The notes under the pieces: generated by a model | Databases searched by the model: none | The model's input: the letters and a program-made list of their open reading frames with translations, nothing else | What the model was told of the DNA's origin: nothing | Shown: positions 8,045-17,048 of the stretch, one piece after another | How the letters are laid out: the number at the start of each line of letters is the position of its first letter | Position numbering within the stretch: the first letter of the stretch is position 1 | Program-made: the position numbers and the translations under genes | Assembly: GCA_018816865.1 (NCBI GenBank) | Contig: JAHIUW010000041.1 | Span: forward strand, 1-64,000 | Source of the DNA: Pseudomonadota bacterium | GTDB taxonomy: Bacteria > Desulfobacterota > Desulfovibrionia > Desulfovibrionales > Desulfovibrionaceae | Direction of reading: 5' to 3' | Length of the DNA stretch: 64,000 nt

Positions 8045-11000
8045 CTAATAGTCCCGTTTCCAGTACAGCCCAAGGCCGCCATTGTCCCTGCCGGACTGCC
8101 CATGCAGTCCGATGTCGGGCGTGACTTCCACATCGACGGAGACATTGTCCTCACCTGTCTCCAGGTCATGTTGCAGCTCCAGATACACCCGTTCGTCGAC
8201 GTACTTTCCCGCGCCAACGCGCATACCCTTCCCCGTGGCGCTTTCCGAGACATCCAACTGGTCAAGGCCCGTCATGGAACGCAAAGTCCCCAGGGGGTCC
8301 AGCCCGGTCCCTGAACCCGACAACTGACGCAGGGCGGAAGCCAACTGGATGGCCTGCATGGGGGAAAGGGTAGTCAGCGACCTCCCGAAAAGGACTCGGG
8401 CCATGATCTCGTCGGTGGGCAGGGACGGCGTGGACTCCAGCCTCAAGGTAAAGGCGTTGGCCGGGCCGTTCAGCATGGCCTTGACCTCGATGTTCGCCAG
8501 CGTGGCCACGGCCGAGACATCGAGGTCCGGGATCACCCCGGCCCCCGTAAATCTCAAGGAGCCCTCGCTAATCGCGAACAGTCGGTCCAGAAAACGGAAT
8601 TGCCCACGCACGACGTTGAGATTACCACCCAGGGACGGTTCGGCCGATGTACCCCCGAGTTCCAAGGCACCCCGGAATTCGGCATCCAGGCCCCGTCCCC
8701 GAACGAGAAACCGGCCAGGGACCTTGATGGTGCCCGACAAGCCCAGAGGGGCGAAGGGGCGCCGTTGCTGCAAGGAGCCTTGCCCCCTGTCCGGCAGATT
8801 GATCTCACGGATATCCAGTTCGCTGACGGACGAGGGCAACTGATCAGGGATGTCGAGATGACCGTCGATGATGGTCAAGCTACTTTCGATCCGCCCGTCT
8901 GCACCAAGCAGGGTCAGCTTGACGGGTCCCGTGGCGGTGATCCCCGCGAGCTCATTCCTGAGCAGCCTGGCCCGATCCAGCTCCATCTCCAGCACCGCCG
9001 GATCGCCTGACAGAGGCGCCCAGTTCCCGGTGATGCGCACGCTTCCACCATTGCCGTCTCCGGCCGTCACTGGACCGAGAAGAACGTCGCCATCCTGCAG
9101 TGTGGCGACACCGTTGGCATCGGACAGGATGATTCCGTAGCGGGTGTGCTCGTAGCGTCCGTGCAGCAGTTTGGCGCTGCCAAAGGCCTTGGGGGCTTGG
9201 GTCTGCCCCGCAAGGGATGCGTCGATCCGGACCCGTCCGGAGACGAGTTGTTCCTCGTCACGCACCAGCAGGGAAACCAGCGCCAAATCGATGTCTCCCT
9301 GCAACTGCCCGGAAATCTCTCCTGCGCCGGGGATGAAACCAACCTCGCGCAAGTCGATGCGCGCAGGCCAGAACAGGCGACCCTCAAGGTCTCCCGCCTG
9401 TTCACTCTGCAAGACAACAGTACCCGCCAACCCCGCCCCCTGGGTACGGATTTCGGCCTTGAGACTCGCGGAAAGGCCGTCCTCCCCTTCCCGGACCTGC
9501 TGCTGAAGCAATACCGAAATCAGCATCTCCAGCGAAGGGGCCGTTGGATCGCCCCTCAGATGCAGTTGCCCTTGGGCCTCGCCGTCCAGAGGCAGACCGG
9601 CCCAAGCCGCAAGAGGTGTCAGCGGCAAGGCCGTTGCCTGGGCCGAAAGCTCGATGCTTGCCGCATCCATGACCCCTTGCACGGCCAGTCGCCCGCGTCC
9701 CAGCGTCAGGTCCAGGGCCGGACAGCGCCAGCCGCCGCGCCCCCAAGAGACCTCGCAGGGAGGTTGCAGGGCCACAGGCAAAGACGCCCACCGGCCTTGC
9801 AGTGAGCGAACCGTCAATCGCCCCTCATCCGTGCCAAAAGCCAGGACTCCCGCAGCTTGCAGATCAAAAGGCGTGGCTTGCGTGCCCCTGGCCTGTGCGC
9901 CCAGGTCCAGGGCGTTCGCAGAGCCGCTGATCTCGGCGCTCAGGCTGGAGAGACCGATGCCTCCCAGGGTTCCCCGCTCGATTTGGGCCGAGGCCCGGAT
10001 CCGGGGGCTCTCAAACAGGTCGGACAAGGTGCCCTTGGCCTTGAGGACCCCAAACCAGGCCACCTCGAAACCCCAGTTCTGCGCCGTCAGCTCGAATTCC
10101 ACGTCCTGTCCGGCGCGACCGGCATCCAGACGGGCGCTGAGTCTGGCCGAGGGGCTACCGGATGGCTCCTGGACGTCGCCCAAGGTCAGGTCCAGCTGCC
10201 CCCGGGCGACGTCCCCGGAAAGCGGCAGGGACAGCTTCCCCTGAGCCTGTGCGCGCAGGACCTCCTGCCGAGGCTGTCCGGGGAGTTGCTCTCCAAACAC
10301 AAGGTCCCCCTGCCCGTTGAATGACAGACTGACCGGCCCGAGAGATCGTTTCGCCTCTGCCCGGAGATCCAGATTCCTGACCTGAACCCCGGCCAGGGTC
10401 CCCTGCCCGACCTGGGCCTCGGCCTGCATCTGGAATGCGTCGGGTCGTCCCGTGGCCCGCAGCCCAATCCTGACGGCCCGCAGGAGCGCGGCGCGCGAGT
10501 CCATGGGAATAGTCAGCTTTTGCAGCGTCAAATCCAGGTCCACTGTCCCGGTCTCCTTGACAATATCCCAGCTTCCCTGGCCCTCTGCCCGATTGTCTGA
10601 CGCCACGAGCGCCAGCCTGTCGAGACGCAAGGCCCCCTGACCATAGCTCAATCCGGCCTCCACGCTGGCCGTCTTGCCCATGACGGCCAGCAAAGAGGAA
10701 GCGGCGGTTGCCTTGGGCGTAAGCTCCGCTGTCAGGCGCGCCGAACCCGTGGGTTCTGCAAACATCCAAAGGAGGTCGGCCTTGACCAAGGTCCCCATGT
10801 CCAGGCTGGGCGGGATACCCGCAAAGGACAGACCGTCGGTCTTGAGACTCAGCACGGCCTGCAATTGCGCCTCGGAAATCCGACCCTGCCCCGAGAGCTG
10901 GAGCCCCTCGCCCGGCTGGCTCAGACTCAGGTCCCTGAACTCCGCCCCGCCCGGGGCGGACACCAGGTCAACCACCAGGCGACCGGCACCGAGAGCGAGC

Positions 11001-12328
11001 CCGGACACCTCGGCTCCGGTCCACTCGGCATCGAGACTCACAGCCGCCGAGGCAAGGGGCCAGACCGTGCCCGAGACCTTGAATGCAGGCCCTTGCAGCC
11101 CAAATCCTTCACGGCGAAGCCCTGCGACACCGGCTGTGGCCTCAAATCGAATGGTCTCGCTGTTGCCCAGGGCAGAGAGACGCAATGCGGACAGGCCCTG
11201 CACGTCCAGGCCCGTCAACGCGGCTAGGCGTTGACCGCTGACGGCAGTGAGGGTTCCGTCGAGCCCCAAGGCCCCGTCCGCCAGCTGGTACGTTCCCGCA
11301 AGGGAGGCACTGCCCCCAGCGAAATCCAGGCCCAACTGCCTGAGGCGCAACAGACCCTCGGCTTCAAGACCCAGTTCGGCGCGCAGGGCATAGTCCCGCC
11401 CGGCCAGTTCCTCCACTGTGCCGGGCAGGAAACCGGGCTGAAAGCTCAGGCTGCCGTCCAGCTTCATGAAGGGCAGCGATTGTCCCGGAAGGCTGCGCAC
11501 AGCGGCCTTGAGAAGCCCTACCTTCCCCGCCTCGATCCTGATATCGCCGCCCAGGGCCGCCAGGGGACCTTCCAAAGCGACGCTGGCCTGGGCAGGGGTT
11601 CGGGGCAGGGACGCCAGCAGGGCCAAACCACCCTCCGGGTCATCCAATTCCAGGCGCAGCCGAAGCGCGTCACCAGGGCGATCCCAATCCACGGACGCCG
11701 TGAGCCTGCCGCTGGTCTCTCCCTGGCCCTGCACCTGCAACCGGGTCTGCAACCCGTCGACTGAACAGTCGTAGAGGCCCTCAAGGCCGTAACTCAAGGC
11801 CGTGCCCGCCACGGCGGGGTCCAGCTCAAGCCTGGAAACCAGCAGGGCCGCGATGCGGCCCACGGGCGGCACCAAACTATCCCGTCCCTCCCCGAAGGCC
11901 TCTTCCTCCGGCGGTGTGCCCGCCTCGGGAAGCCTGAGGAGGCGCACGGCCCCGGCCCGGACCTCGGCGAGGTTCAACCGCCAGCGCAGCAAGTCGGACA
12001 GGGACACGGACAAACGGAGATCCTCGGCCACCAGCCAGGGACCATTCGCGTCCGACAGCTCCAGGCCCGCGGCGCGGATCCCGCCGCCCCAGTCGAGATC
12101 GAGTTGACGCAGGGACAGTCGATACGGGGCCTGCTCTCTGGTCAGAGAGGCCAGGGCCGAGGCCAAGAGATCCCCTCCCGCCGGGCTGAGCAGCAGGACA
12201 AGGGCGACGCCGACAAGCAGAAGCGCACCGGCAAGGGCCAAGAGTGCCCGTCTGACCCACGGACGGCGGGGCCGACCCGCCTCAGAAGGCTTGTCCGATT
12301 CCTGCATAGACTTGAAATGCATCATCAA
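8045..12328 (-). CDS. tamB: translocation and assembly module inner-membrane protein TamB
   Basis: A 1427-residue TamB/AsmA-like protein. One N-terminal membrane anchor (about 29-49) is followed by a very long periplasmic beta-rich region, then the C-terminal TamB (DUF490) domain with motifs such as ELGGTSAEPSLGGNLNVVRGQFRFLDRLFAISEGSLRFTG and the typical end LQHDLETGEDNVSVDVEVTPDIGLHGQSG. TamB spans the periplasm and works with the Omp85 protein TamA in outer-membrane protein assembly or lipid transport. Its start overlaps the end of tamA by up to 47 bases; an in-frame ATG at 12307 is an alternative start. Confidence 0.93.
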   Translation of the reverse strand: MMMHFKSMQESDKPSEAGRPRRPWVRRALLALAGALLLVGVALVLLLSPAGGDLLASALASLTREQAPYRLSLRQLDLDWGGGIRAAGLELSDANGPWLVAEDLRLSVSLSDLLRWRLNLAEVRAGAVRLLRLPEAGTPPEEEAFGEGRDSLVPPVGRIAALLVSRLELDPAVAGTALSYGLEGLYDCSVDGLQTRLQVQGQGETSGRLTASVDWDRPGDALRLRLELDDPEGGLALLASLPRTPAQASVALEGPLAALGGDIRIEAGKVGLLKAAVRSLPGQSLPFMKLDGSLSFQPGFLPGTVEELAGRDYALRAELGLEAEGLLRLRQLGLDFAGGSASLAGTYQLADGALGLDGTLTAVSGQRLAALTGLDVQGLSALRLSALGNSETIRFEATAGVAGLRREGFGLQGPAFKVSGTVWPLASAAVSLDAEWTGAEVSGLALGAGRLVVDLVSAPGGAEFRDLSLSQPGEGLQLSGQGRISEAQLQAVLSLKTDGLSFAGIPPSLDMGTLVKADLLWMFAEPTGSARLTAELTPKATAASSLLAVMGKTASVEAGLSYGQGALRLDRLALVASDNRAEGQGSWDIVKETGTVDLDLTLQKLTIPMDSRAALLRAVRIGLRATGRPDAFQMQAEAQVGQGTLAGVQVRNLDLRAEAKRSLGPVSLSFNGQGDLVFGEQLPGQPRQEVLRAQAQGKLSLPLSGDVARGQLDLTLGDVQEPSGSPSARLSARLDAGRAGQDVEFELTAQNWGFEVAWFGVLKAKGTLSDLFESPRIRASAQIERGTLGGIGLSSLSAEISGSANALDLGAQARGTQATPFDLQAAGVLAFGTDEGRLTVRSLQGRWASLPVALQPPCEVSWGRGGWRCPALDLTLGRGRLAVQGVMDAASIELSAQATALPLTPLAAWAGLPLDGEAQGQLHLRGDPTAPSLEMLISVLLQQQVREGEDGLSASLKAEIRTQGAGLAGTVVLQSEQAGDLEGRLFWPARIDLREVGFIPGAGEISGQLQGDIDLALVSLLVRDEEQLVSGRVRIDASLAGQTQAPKAFGSAKLLHGRYEHTRYGIILSDANGVATLQDGDVLLGPVTAGDGNGGSVRITGNWAPLSGDPAVLEMELDRARLLRNELAGITATGPVKLTLLGADGRIESSLTIIDGHLDIPDQLPSSVSELDIREINLPDRGQGSLQQRRPFAPLGLSGTIKVPGRFLVRGRGLDAEFRGALELGGTSAEPSLGGNLNVVRGQFRFLDRLFAISEGSLRFTGAGVIPDLDVSAVATLANIEVKAMLNGPANAFTLRLESTPSLPTDEIMARVLFGRSLTTLSPMQAIQLASALRQLSGSGTGLDPLGTLRSMTGLDQLDVSESATGKGMRVGAGKYVDERVYLELQHDLETGEDNVSVDVEVTPDIGLHGQSGRDNGGLGLYWKRDY

Positions 12329-14150
12329 TATCCTTTCGCCTGTTCAGCGGCAGGGCAACATCGAGCCTGAAGGGACCAAAGGCGGTGAAATACCTGACCC
12401 CACAGCCCACACCCCAAAAGAAGTCCCCTGCCAGATCGGGGAGGCGATCCGGATAGGCCGCACCCCCGTCAACGAAGGCCACCAGCCCCCAAACATCATC
12501 CAGGCGCAACCGCCCCTCCAGGGCCAGCTCCAGCGAGGACTGTCCTCCCACGGGTTCGCCGTCCTCCAATTCTCCGGCCTTCTGGTAGGCATAGCCCCGC
12601 ACCGAGCCGCCTCCTCCAGCATAGTAACGCAGATCCGCCGGGACACCTTCCAGAGAACCACCCTGGATGGAGGCCACCGAAGCCCTCAGGCCAAAGGTCA
12701 AGGGGCTTCCGGAATACGGGAGTTGGACCCCTCCCACACTCAACCGGCTGCGGACAAATCCCGATTGTTCGTTCAAGATATCCAGATAAGGGGTTGTGGA
12801 CAGGGCAATAAAACCCCCATGGGACGGATCGAGGATGTCGTCCCGATTGTCGAACCTCAGCAGCAAGGGCAGATAGACCAGACCGTAGGTTTCGGTGTCA
12901 TCAAGGACCTCGTCCCTGAGGAACGAGACCCGCAACCCAAGCCCCGCGCCGATCTCGGTCCGGGGATTGAGCCTGCGCATCAGCATGGCCGAGGTATCGC
13001 CCGAGGACGAGACATAGGCCTCCGTTCGCTCCCTGGAGCCGTCGAGCCTGACGACCAAGTCCTGATCAGGGTCGAACAGGCCGGGCTTTCTGAACTCCAA
13101 ACCGCCGTTTTGGCGGGAGTCATCGGCCCTCAATTCGGCAGACAGCTTCTCGCCCGCTCCGGCAATGTTGCGATGCTCCCAACGTAGCAGTCCGCCAGGG
13201 CCGAAATCCGAGCTATAGTCCGCTCCCATACGGATGGAACGATACTGCCGTGGCGAAGTCCCAAACGCCACATCCAATTTACCAGCAGGGCTGACCTGCC
13301 CCGAGTGATCGGGGATGACCCTGCTGAAAAGCCCACTGGCGAAGAGGGCCTTGCTGGCCTGCTCCACCAGGGAAACACGGAACAGGTCGCCTTCTTTCCA
13401 GGGGATGAGGCCCCGAAGATAGCCCGTATCCACCTCCGTCTCATCCGGAAACAAGGTCGCACCAAAGGACGCGCGGGGCCCTGCCTCCACGCGCAGAATG
13501 ACATCAACCTTGCCCCGGGCGTGATCGGCCACGACCTCGGTCGTGGGTTCGCCATGCTGCGGGTATCCGTTGTCAGCCAAGGCCTGCCCCAACTGACGGA
13601 CCGCCTTGACGATGTCGTCCGAGGCAAAGGGCTGCCCCGACACCAGGCCTGTTCTCTCGGAGTCCACCCCCTGGACCGCCATTGCCGGGTGGACGACGAG
13701 TTCCACCGACCCCAGGGTGAACCGAGGTCCCGGGGTCAGCTCGAAGACCACGAGCACATCCTTGTCCTGCTCCACCCGAACGTCCGTCTGGGCCTGAAAA
13801 TACCCGAAGGCCTTGAGCACAGAGTGAATGGCCGACAGGTCCCCCCGGGCACGTCTGCGGAGCAGGGCCATGGAATCGGGCAATACGGAGCGCTTCTCAT
13901 AGGTCTTTGAGACCTGTTCGACGAGGCCGGACAAAGCGGGTTCCAACAGACCTCTGAATTCGACACGATACCCTGATGCGCCCATGGCCCCACCGCTCAA
14001 GGTCATGACCAAGATGACGCACAACAGCATGGGTCGAAGCGCCGGCAACGACTTCGAGGCAATGGCCACAGCCAGGAGCGGCAGCAGGGAAAGCCTCCGC
14101 CGCAGTCTTGCCCAAGGAAACCGGAGCATCACTGAAAGAGTTGAAATCAT
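12282..14150 (-). CDS. tamA: outer-membrane assembly protein TamA (Omp85 family)
   Basis: About 622 residues. An export signal containing LPALRPMLLCVILVMTLSGGAMGASG is followed by POTRA domains (FGYFQAQTDVRVEQD, LGQALADNGYPQHGEP) and a C-terminal Omp85 barrel with GGGGSVRGYAYQKAGEL, matching the conserved loop-6 VRGY/F motif. It is the outer-membrane half of the TAM complex with the downstream overlapping tamB. Start choice is uncertain: ATG 14150 follows a GGGGCGGG stretch, whereas ATG 14030 would place the hydrophobic signal right at the N terminus. A still earlier ATG at 14189 is unlikely. Confidence 0.9.
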   Translation of the reverse strand: MISTLSVMLRFPWARLRRRLSLLPLLAVAIASKSLPALRPMLLCVILVMTLSGGAMGASGYRVEFRGLLEPALSGLVEQVSKTYEKRSVLPDSMALLRRRARGDLSAIHSVLKAFGYFQAQTDVRVEQDKDVLVVFELTPGPRFTLGSVELVVHPAMAVQGVDSERTGLVSGQPFASDDIVKAVRQLGQALADNGYPQHGEPTTEVVADHARGKVDVILRVEAGPRASFGATLFPDETEVDTGYLRGLIPWKEGDLFRVSLVEQASKALFASGLFSRVIPDHSGQVSPAGKLDVAFGTSPRQYRSIRMGADYSSDFGPGGLLRWEHRNIAGAGEKLSAELRADDSRQNGGLEFRKPGLFDPDQDLVVRLDGSRERTEAYVSSSGDTSAMLMRRLNPRTEIGAGLGLRVSFLRDEVLDDTETYGLVYLPLLLRFDNRDDILDPSHGGFIALSTTPYLDILNEQSGFVRSRLSVGGVQLPYSGSPLTFGLRASVASIQGGSLEGVPADLRYYAGGGGSVRGYAYQKAGELEDGEPVGGQSSLELALEGRLRLDDVWGLVAFVDGGAAYPDRLPDLAGDFFWGVGCGVRYFTAFGPFRLDVALPLNRRKDIDDAFQVYAGIGQAF

Positions 14151-14374
14151 CCCGCCCCGCCGTTCATGTTGATGAATGCATCGCTGCATGGGCCATATTA
14201 CAGGGCAATCCGAACCGGAAGCAAGCGGACCAAAAAACGCAGTCCATCATCAACCAAGACCCTGTCTGAGGGTTCGAAAACTGGTTCGGAATTGTCCCCT
14301 GAACAGGAACTCCCCCTGGCTCAGGATAGCCCATTCATCCTGACAGGGTTCGGGGCGCTTGTCCCCGTGCTTAT

Positions 14375-14788
14375 TTGCTCCCTCACGATACGTCCGGCCT
14401 GCACAATCCCTTGAGACACGCCTCTGGCCATGGGCTGCCTCCGGCAGCTTATGAAACCAGCTATCCAGGGGGACAGGCACAAACCTGGATCAAGGCCGAG
14501 CGTCACGTACAGGTCGTCACCGAGTTGATGAACGATCTCACCAGTCGGGGCCACGAGTGCCTGGCCGAGGTCCGCGCCCGGGCCGAAGCCCTCGGCGTGA
14601 ACCTGGAGACCATGAATACCAACGGCCTGGCCCCCGAGGTCATCACCCGCGTGGCCAAGGAGCGCGGCGCCACGCTGATCGTCATGAGTTCCCACGGCCA
14701 GACGGGCTTGCGCCGCCTGCTCATGGGAGGCGTCACGTCCAAGGTCATCAAGCTCGCCCCCTGCCCTATTTATATCTCGCGCACCTGA
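14375..14788 (+). pseudogene. degraded universal stress protein gene
   Basis: The reading frame ends with a good Usp C-terminal half (EVITRVAKERGATLIVMSSHGQTGLRRLLMGG..KLAPCPIYISRT, with the ATP-binding SSHGxTG-x9-G signature). The front starts abruptly at LLPHDTSG, the usual first strand, with helix 1 shortened and strand 2 missing (about 30 residues). There is no ATG/GTG and no Shine-Dalgarno near the only possible start, TTG 14375. In a neighbouring frame GTG CTT ATT (14367-14375) looks like the lost first codons of strand 1, so a one-base loss plus internal deletion would explain it. The 14190-14374 stretch upstream holds nothing else recognisable. Confidence 0.6.
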
Positions 14789-14940
14789 CCCGCTTCACCC
14801 GCGGACCGGGACCATCTGTCTTGGTGAAACGAGTGCTGCCTCCCCCGCCCGCCGGAAGAGTCCTCATACGACAAAGGCCCATGCCCCCTTCCAACGGGTC
14901 CACAGACTCCTTCCCACACTCCATTTCCACATCATTTTTC

Positions 14941-14968
14941 TTGCAACCCTGCCCTTTGGTGATAATAT
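14941..14968 (+). promoter_or_regulatory. promoter upstream of the Hsp20-like mini-gene
   Basis: TTGCAA (14941-14946), a 16-base spacer and TAATAT (14963-14968). Downstream the leader (about 100 bases, AT-rich) contains GGTAACAA (15000-15007) pairing perfectly with TTGTTACC (15044-15051), a long-loop hairpin ending 13 bases before AGGAGG. No CIRCE element is seen. Confidence 0.5.
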
Positions 14969-15077
14969 CCACAAAACTGTCGCTGCCCCCAGAACGACTG
15001 GTAACAAATAAAAAACTACCTATTACTATCCAACATCAGAACATTGTTACCCATTTGAAACCGCAGGAGGAGAAGAC

Positions 15078-15227
15078 ATGCTGAAGCACTGGTTTCCCAC
15101 ACTGCGCCGCCAAGCGGAAGAATCGTTACGGCCCGTGGGCATCAGTTTCAAGAAGGGCGTGCTCCATGTGACCCTGCCCAAGGCCGAACCTTCCCAGCTG
15201 GCACAAAAAATCAAGATCGAAAGCTAG
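15078..15227 (+). CDS. 49-residue protein matching the C-terminal strands of small heat-shock proteins (Hsp20)
   Basis: A very short frame with a near-ideal AGGAGG (15065-15070) 7 bases before ATG. Residues about 21-49 read ISFKKGVLHVTLPKAEPS then QKIKIES, which matches the end of the alpha-crystallin domain (the A-x-x-x-G-V-L-like hallmark followed by TLPKAE) and the I-x-I-type tail that binds neighbouring subunits. The rest of the domain (about 70 residues) is absent; the first 20 residues (MLKHWFPTLRRQAEESLRPV) are basic-amphipathic. It has its own promoter and structured leader, so it may be a real mini-chaperone or regulator, or a remnant that kept its expression signals. Confidence 0.6.
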   Translation: MLKHWFPTLRRQAEESLRPVGISFKKGVLHVTLPKAEPSQLAQKIKIES

Positions 15228-15275
15228 ATCTCAATGACCTGGCAACCGATCCCATCAGAAAAGGAGAGTCAACCG

Positions 15276-15542
15276 ATGAGTAGCACCCCAAGAACCGCGA
15301 CCAAGAGTTCCCGGAAATCCACAGTGGCCCCAAAGACGAAGCCTCCCGCAAGGGCCAAGGGAGCGAAGGCATCCAAGGGCGACGGCAAAGAAGCCCTGTG
15401 GGCCCGCGTGGAGGCCGTGCGCATGGCTCAGCTGCAGGAGGGCAACTTCGATTGCTTTGCCACAGCCAATGCCGGACACTGCGACCAGGACGGCTGTCTG
15501 TACCGTTCCGACTGCTTGAGTTTCGCCAAGAAGATGGCTTGA
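15276..15542 (+). CDS. small Cys-rich protein of unknown function
   Basis: 88 residues, starting at ATG 15276 after AAGGAGAG about 10 bases upstream. The first 37 residues are a Lys/Ala/Pro/Ser-rich basic tail. The second half is a compact domain with a hydrophobic helix (EALWARVEAVRMAQLQEG) followed by four Cys in FDCF-x8-HCDQDGCLYRSDCLSF (spacing C-x8-C-x4-C-x5-C), which could hold a metal or cluster. I do not recognise a named family. It lies 48 bases after the Hsp20-like mini-gene on the same strand and may share its transcript. Confidence 0.7.
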   Translation: MSSTPRTATKSSRKSTVAPKTKPPARAKGAKASKGDGKEALWARVEAVRMAQLQEGNFDCFATANAGHCDQDGCLYRSDCLSFAKKMA

Positions 15543-15699
15543 CGGAGTCGTCCCCCGACAAGAGGGGCATGAGCGACTAAGCCGTCCGACAGGACCAGGG
15601 AGGGACAACAGCAACCCCGCCGGGCAACATTTCTTCTGCAGCGTCTCCCCCCGGGCATGGGAATCGACACGAAGCCGTCCCCTCTTGCGTCTGGCGCAA

Positions 15700-15736
15700 T
15701 AAAAGCGGGCCGTGATCCTTACGATCACGGCCCGCT
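15700..15736 (-). terminator. terminator of the secG/tRNA-Leu transcript
   Basis: AGCGGGCCGTGATC (15704-15717) pairs perfectly with GATCACGGCCCGCT (15723-15736). On the minus strand it is followed by CTTTTATT. It lies 10 bases past the tRNA 3' end, and its stem core is shared with the hxlR terminator. Confidence 0.9.
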
Positions 15737-15745
15737 GATAAACTA

Positions 15746-15832
15746 TGGTGCCGAAGGGGAGACTCGAACTCCCACGAGGTTTCCCCCACTACCCCCTCAA
15801 GATAGCGTGTCTACCAGTTCCACCACTTCGGC
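15746..15832 (-). tRNA. tRNA-Leu (anticodon GAG), CCA encoded
   Basis: An 87-base class II tRNA. The acceptor arms GCCGAAG and CTTCGGC pair perfectly, followed by discriminator A and an encoded CCA. It has a D-loop GGTGGAACTGGTAGACAC, anticodon stem-loop CTATC-TTGAGGG-GGTAG giving anticodon GAG, a long variable arm, and the T arm GGGAGTTCGAGTCTCCC. It sits 25 bases downstream of secG on the same strand, as is common for secG-tRNA-Leu arrangements. Confidence 0.96.
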
Positions 15833-15857
15833 ACGAATTGAATGAGGGGTCAAAATC

Positions 15858-16250
15858 CTATTGGGCAGCACCTTCCGGCTTGGCCAGATCATCCGAACCA
15901 GCAGGCTCGGAAGGACTGGCGCCGATGTCGTCCACGCCCTGTTGCGGCTGGACCGGGACAGCGACGGCGGGAACGGCTGGCTCCTCGATCTGGATGTCGC
16001 CAGTCATGATGGAGTCGCCCGAGGGTTTGGAGCTGATGAGAACGTTGTACACAAGCGAGGTCACCAGGAAGGTGGCGGCCAAAAAGGCGGTCAGCTTGGT
16101 CAGCAGGCCTCCGGCACCGGAGCTGCCGAACACGGTGCTGGAACCGCCGCCGAAAATAACGCCCATGCCTTCCTTGCCCGACTGAAGCAGTACGAGCACA
16201 ATCAGGATCAGGCACGCGATGATGTGCAGAGTAAGAACCAGGGCTTCCAA
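15858..16250 (-). CDS. secG: preprotein translocase subunit SecG
   Basis: 130 residues. Two membrane helices (about 4-24 and 52-72) enclose the conserved SecG loop LVLLQSGKEGMGVIFGGGSSTVFGSSGAGGLLTKLTAF. The C terminus is an extended acidic/Ala/Pro-rich tail, longer than in E. coli. It is an accessory subunit of the SecYEG channel in the inner membrane. The start is TTG at 16250, fixed by AGGAGG 7 bases upstream. It follows tpiA (39-base gap) and precedes tRNA-Leu in a minus-strand operon. Confidence 0.95.
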   Translation of the reverse strand: MEALVLTLHIIACLILIVLVLLQSGKEGMGVIFGGGSSTVFGSSGAGGLLTKLTAFLAATFLVTSLVYNVLISSKPSGDSIMTGDIQIEEPAVPAVAVPVQPQQGVDDIGASPSEPAGSDDLAKPEGAAQ

Positions 16251-16289
16251 GTGAATTCCTCCTAAACGATTCGGCGTCCCAAAACGGAA

Positions 16290-17045
16290 CTATCCCGCCA
16301 GGACGATCTGGCTGAAACTGTCAGCCTTCAAGCTCGCGCCTCCTACCAGTACTCCGTCGACATTGTCAAGATATATGATCTCTGAAGCGTTGCCCGCCTT
16401 GACGCTGCCGCCATACTGGATGCGCATTTCGTTGCCCTTTACACCAAATATCTCCACAAGCACGGAGCGCACAAAACCGTGCGCCTGGACGATTTCCTCG
16501 GGTCCGGCAACTTCACCCGTGCCGATGGCCCAGACAGGCTCGTAGGCCACGCTCAGGCGCTGTGGAGCCACGTCCCTGGGCACGTCGGCAAGGCCGACCT
16601 CAAGCTGACGCTGCAGGACCTCGTGCACCTTGCCCGCGCGACGCTCGGCAATGAGTTCACCGACGCACAGGATCATGGACAACCCCTGCTCCAACCCAAA
16701 GGCGGTCTTGCGCCCCACCAAGGCATCGTCCTCGCCCAGGACATGCCTGCGCTCGGAGTGCCCAGCCAGGGCATAGGTGCAGCGAGCGTCCTTGAGCATG
16801 CGCGGGGAGATCTCGCCGGTGAAGGCTCCTTCCAACTCGGGATAGAAGTTCTGCCCGCCGAGGAAAAACCCCGCCGTGCCCTCGAAGGCCCCGGCCACAG
16901 CCGACAGAGCCGTAAACGGAGGGATCACCAGCACCTCGCGGTCCGCAGGAACGATTCCACACAGCCTGACCAACTCCTCGGCGGTCTCGCGCGCCTCGGA
17001 AGCGGTCTTGAACATCTTCCAGTTGGCAGCCATGAGCTTTCTCAT
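16290..17045 (-). CDS. tpiA: triosephosphate isomerase
   Basis: A 251-residue TIM barrel interconverting dihydroxyacetone phosphate and glyceraldehyde 3-phosphate. Visible active-site elements are Asn-x-Lys in MAANWKMFK, catalytic His in LAGHSERR, catalytic Glu in AYEPVWAIGTG, and phosphate-binding GGSVKAGN and GVLVGGASL. Full length for the family. ATG 17045 has GGAGGT 7 bases upstream, lying inside the end of pgk (3-base intergenic gap), so translation is probably coupled to pgk. Confidence 0.97.
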   Translation of the reverse strand: MRKLMAANWKMFKTASEARETAEELVRLCGIVPADREVLVIPPFTALSAVAGAFEGTAGFFLGGQNFYPELEGAFTGEISPRMLKDARCTYALAGHSERRHVLGEDDALVGRKTAFGLEQGLSMILCVGELIAERRAGKVHEVLQRQLEVGLADVPRDVAPQRLSVAYEPVWAIGTGEVAGPEEIVQAHGFVRSVLVEIFGVKGNEMRIQYGGSVKAGNASEIIYLDNVDGVLVGGASLKADSFSQIVLAG

Positions 17046-17048
17046 GAT

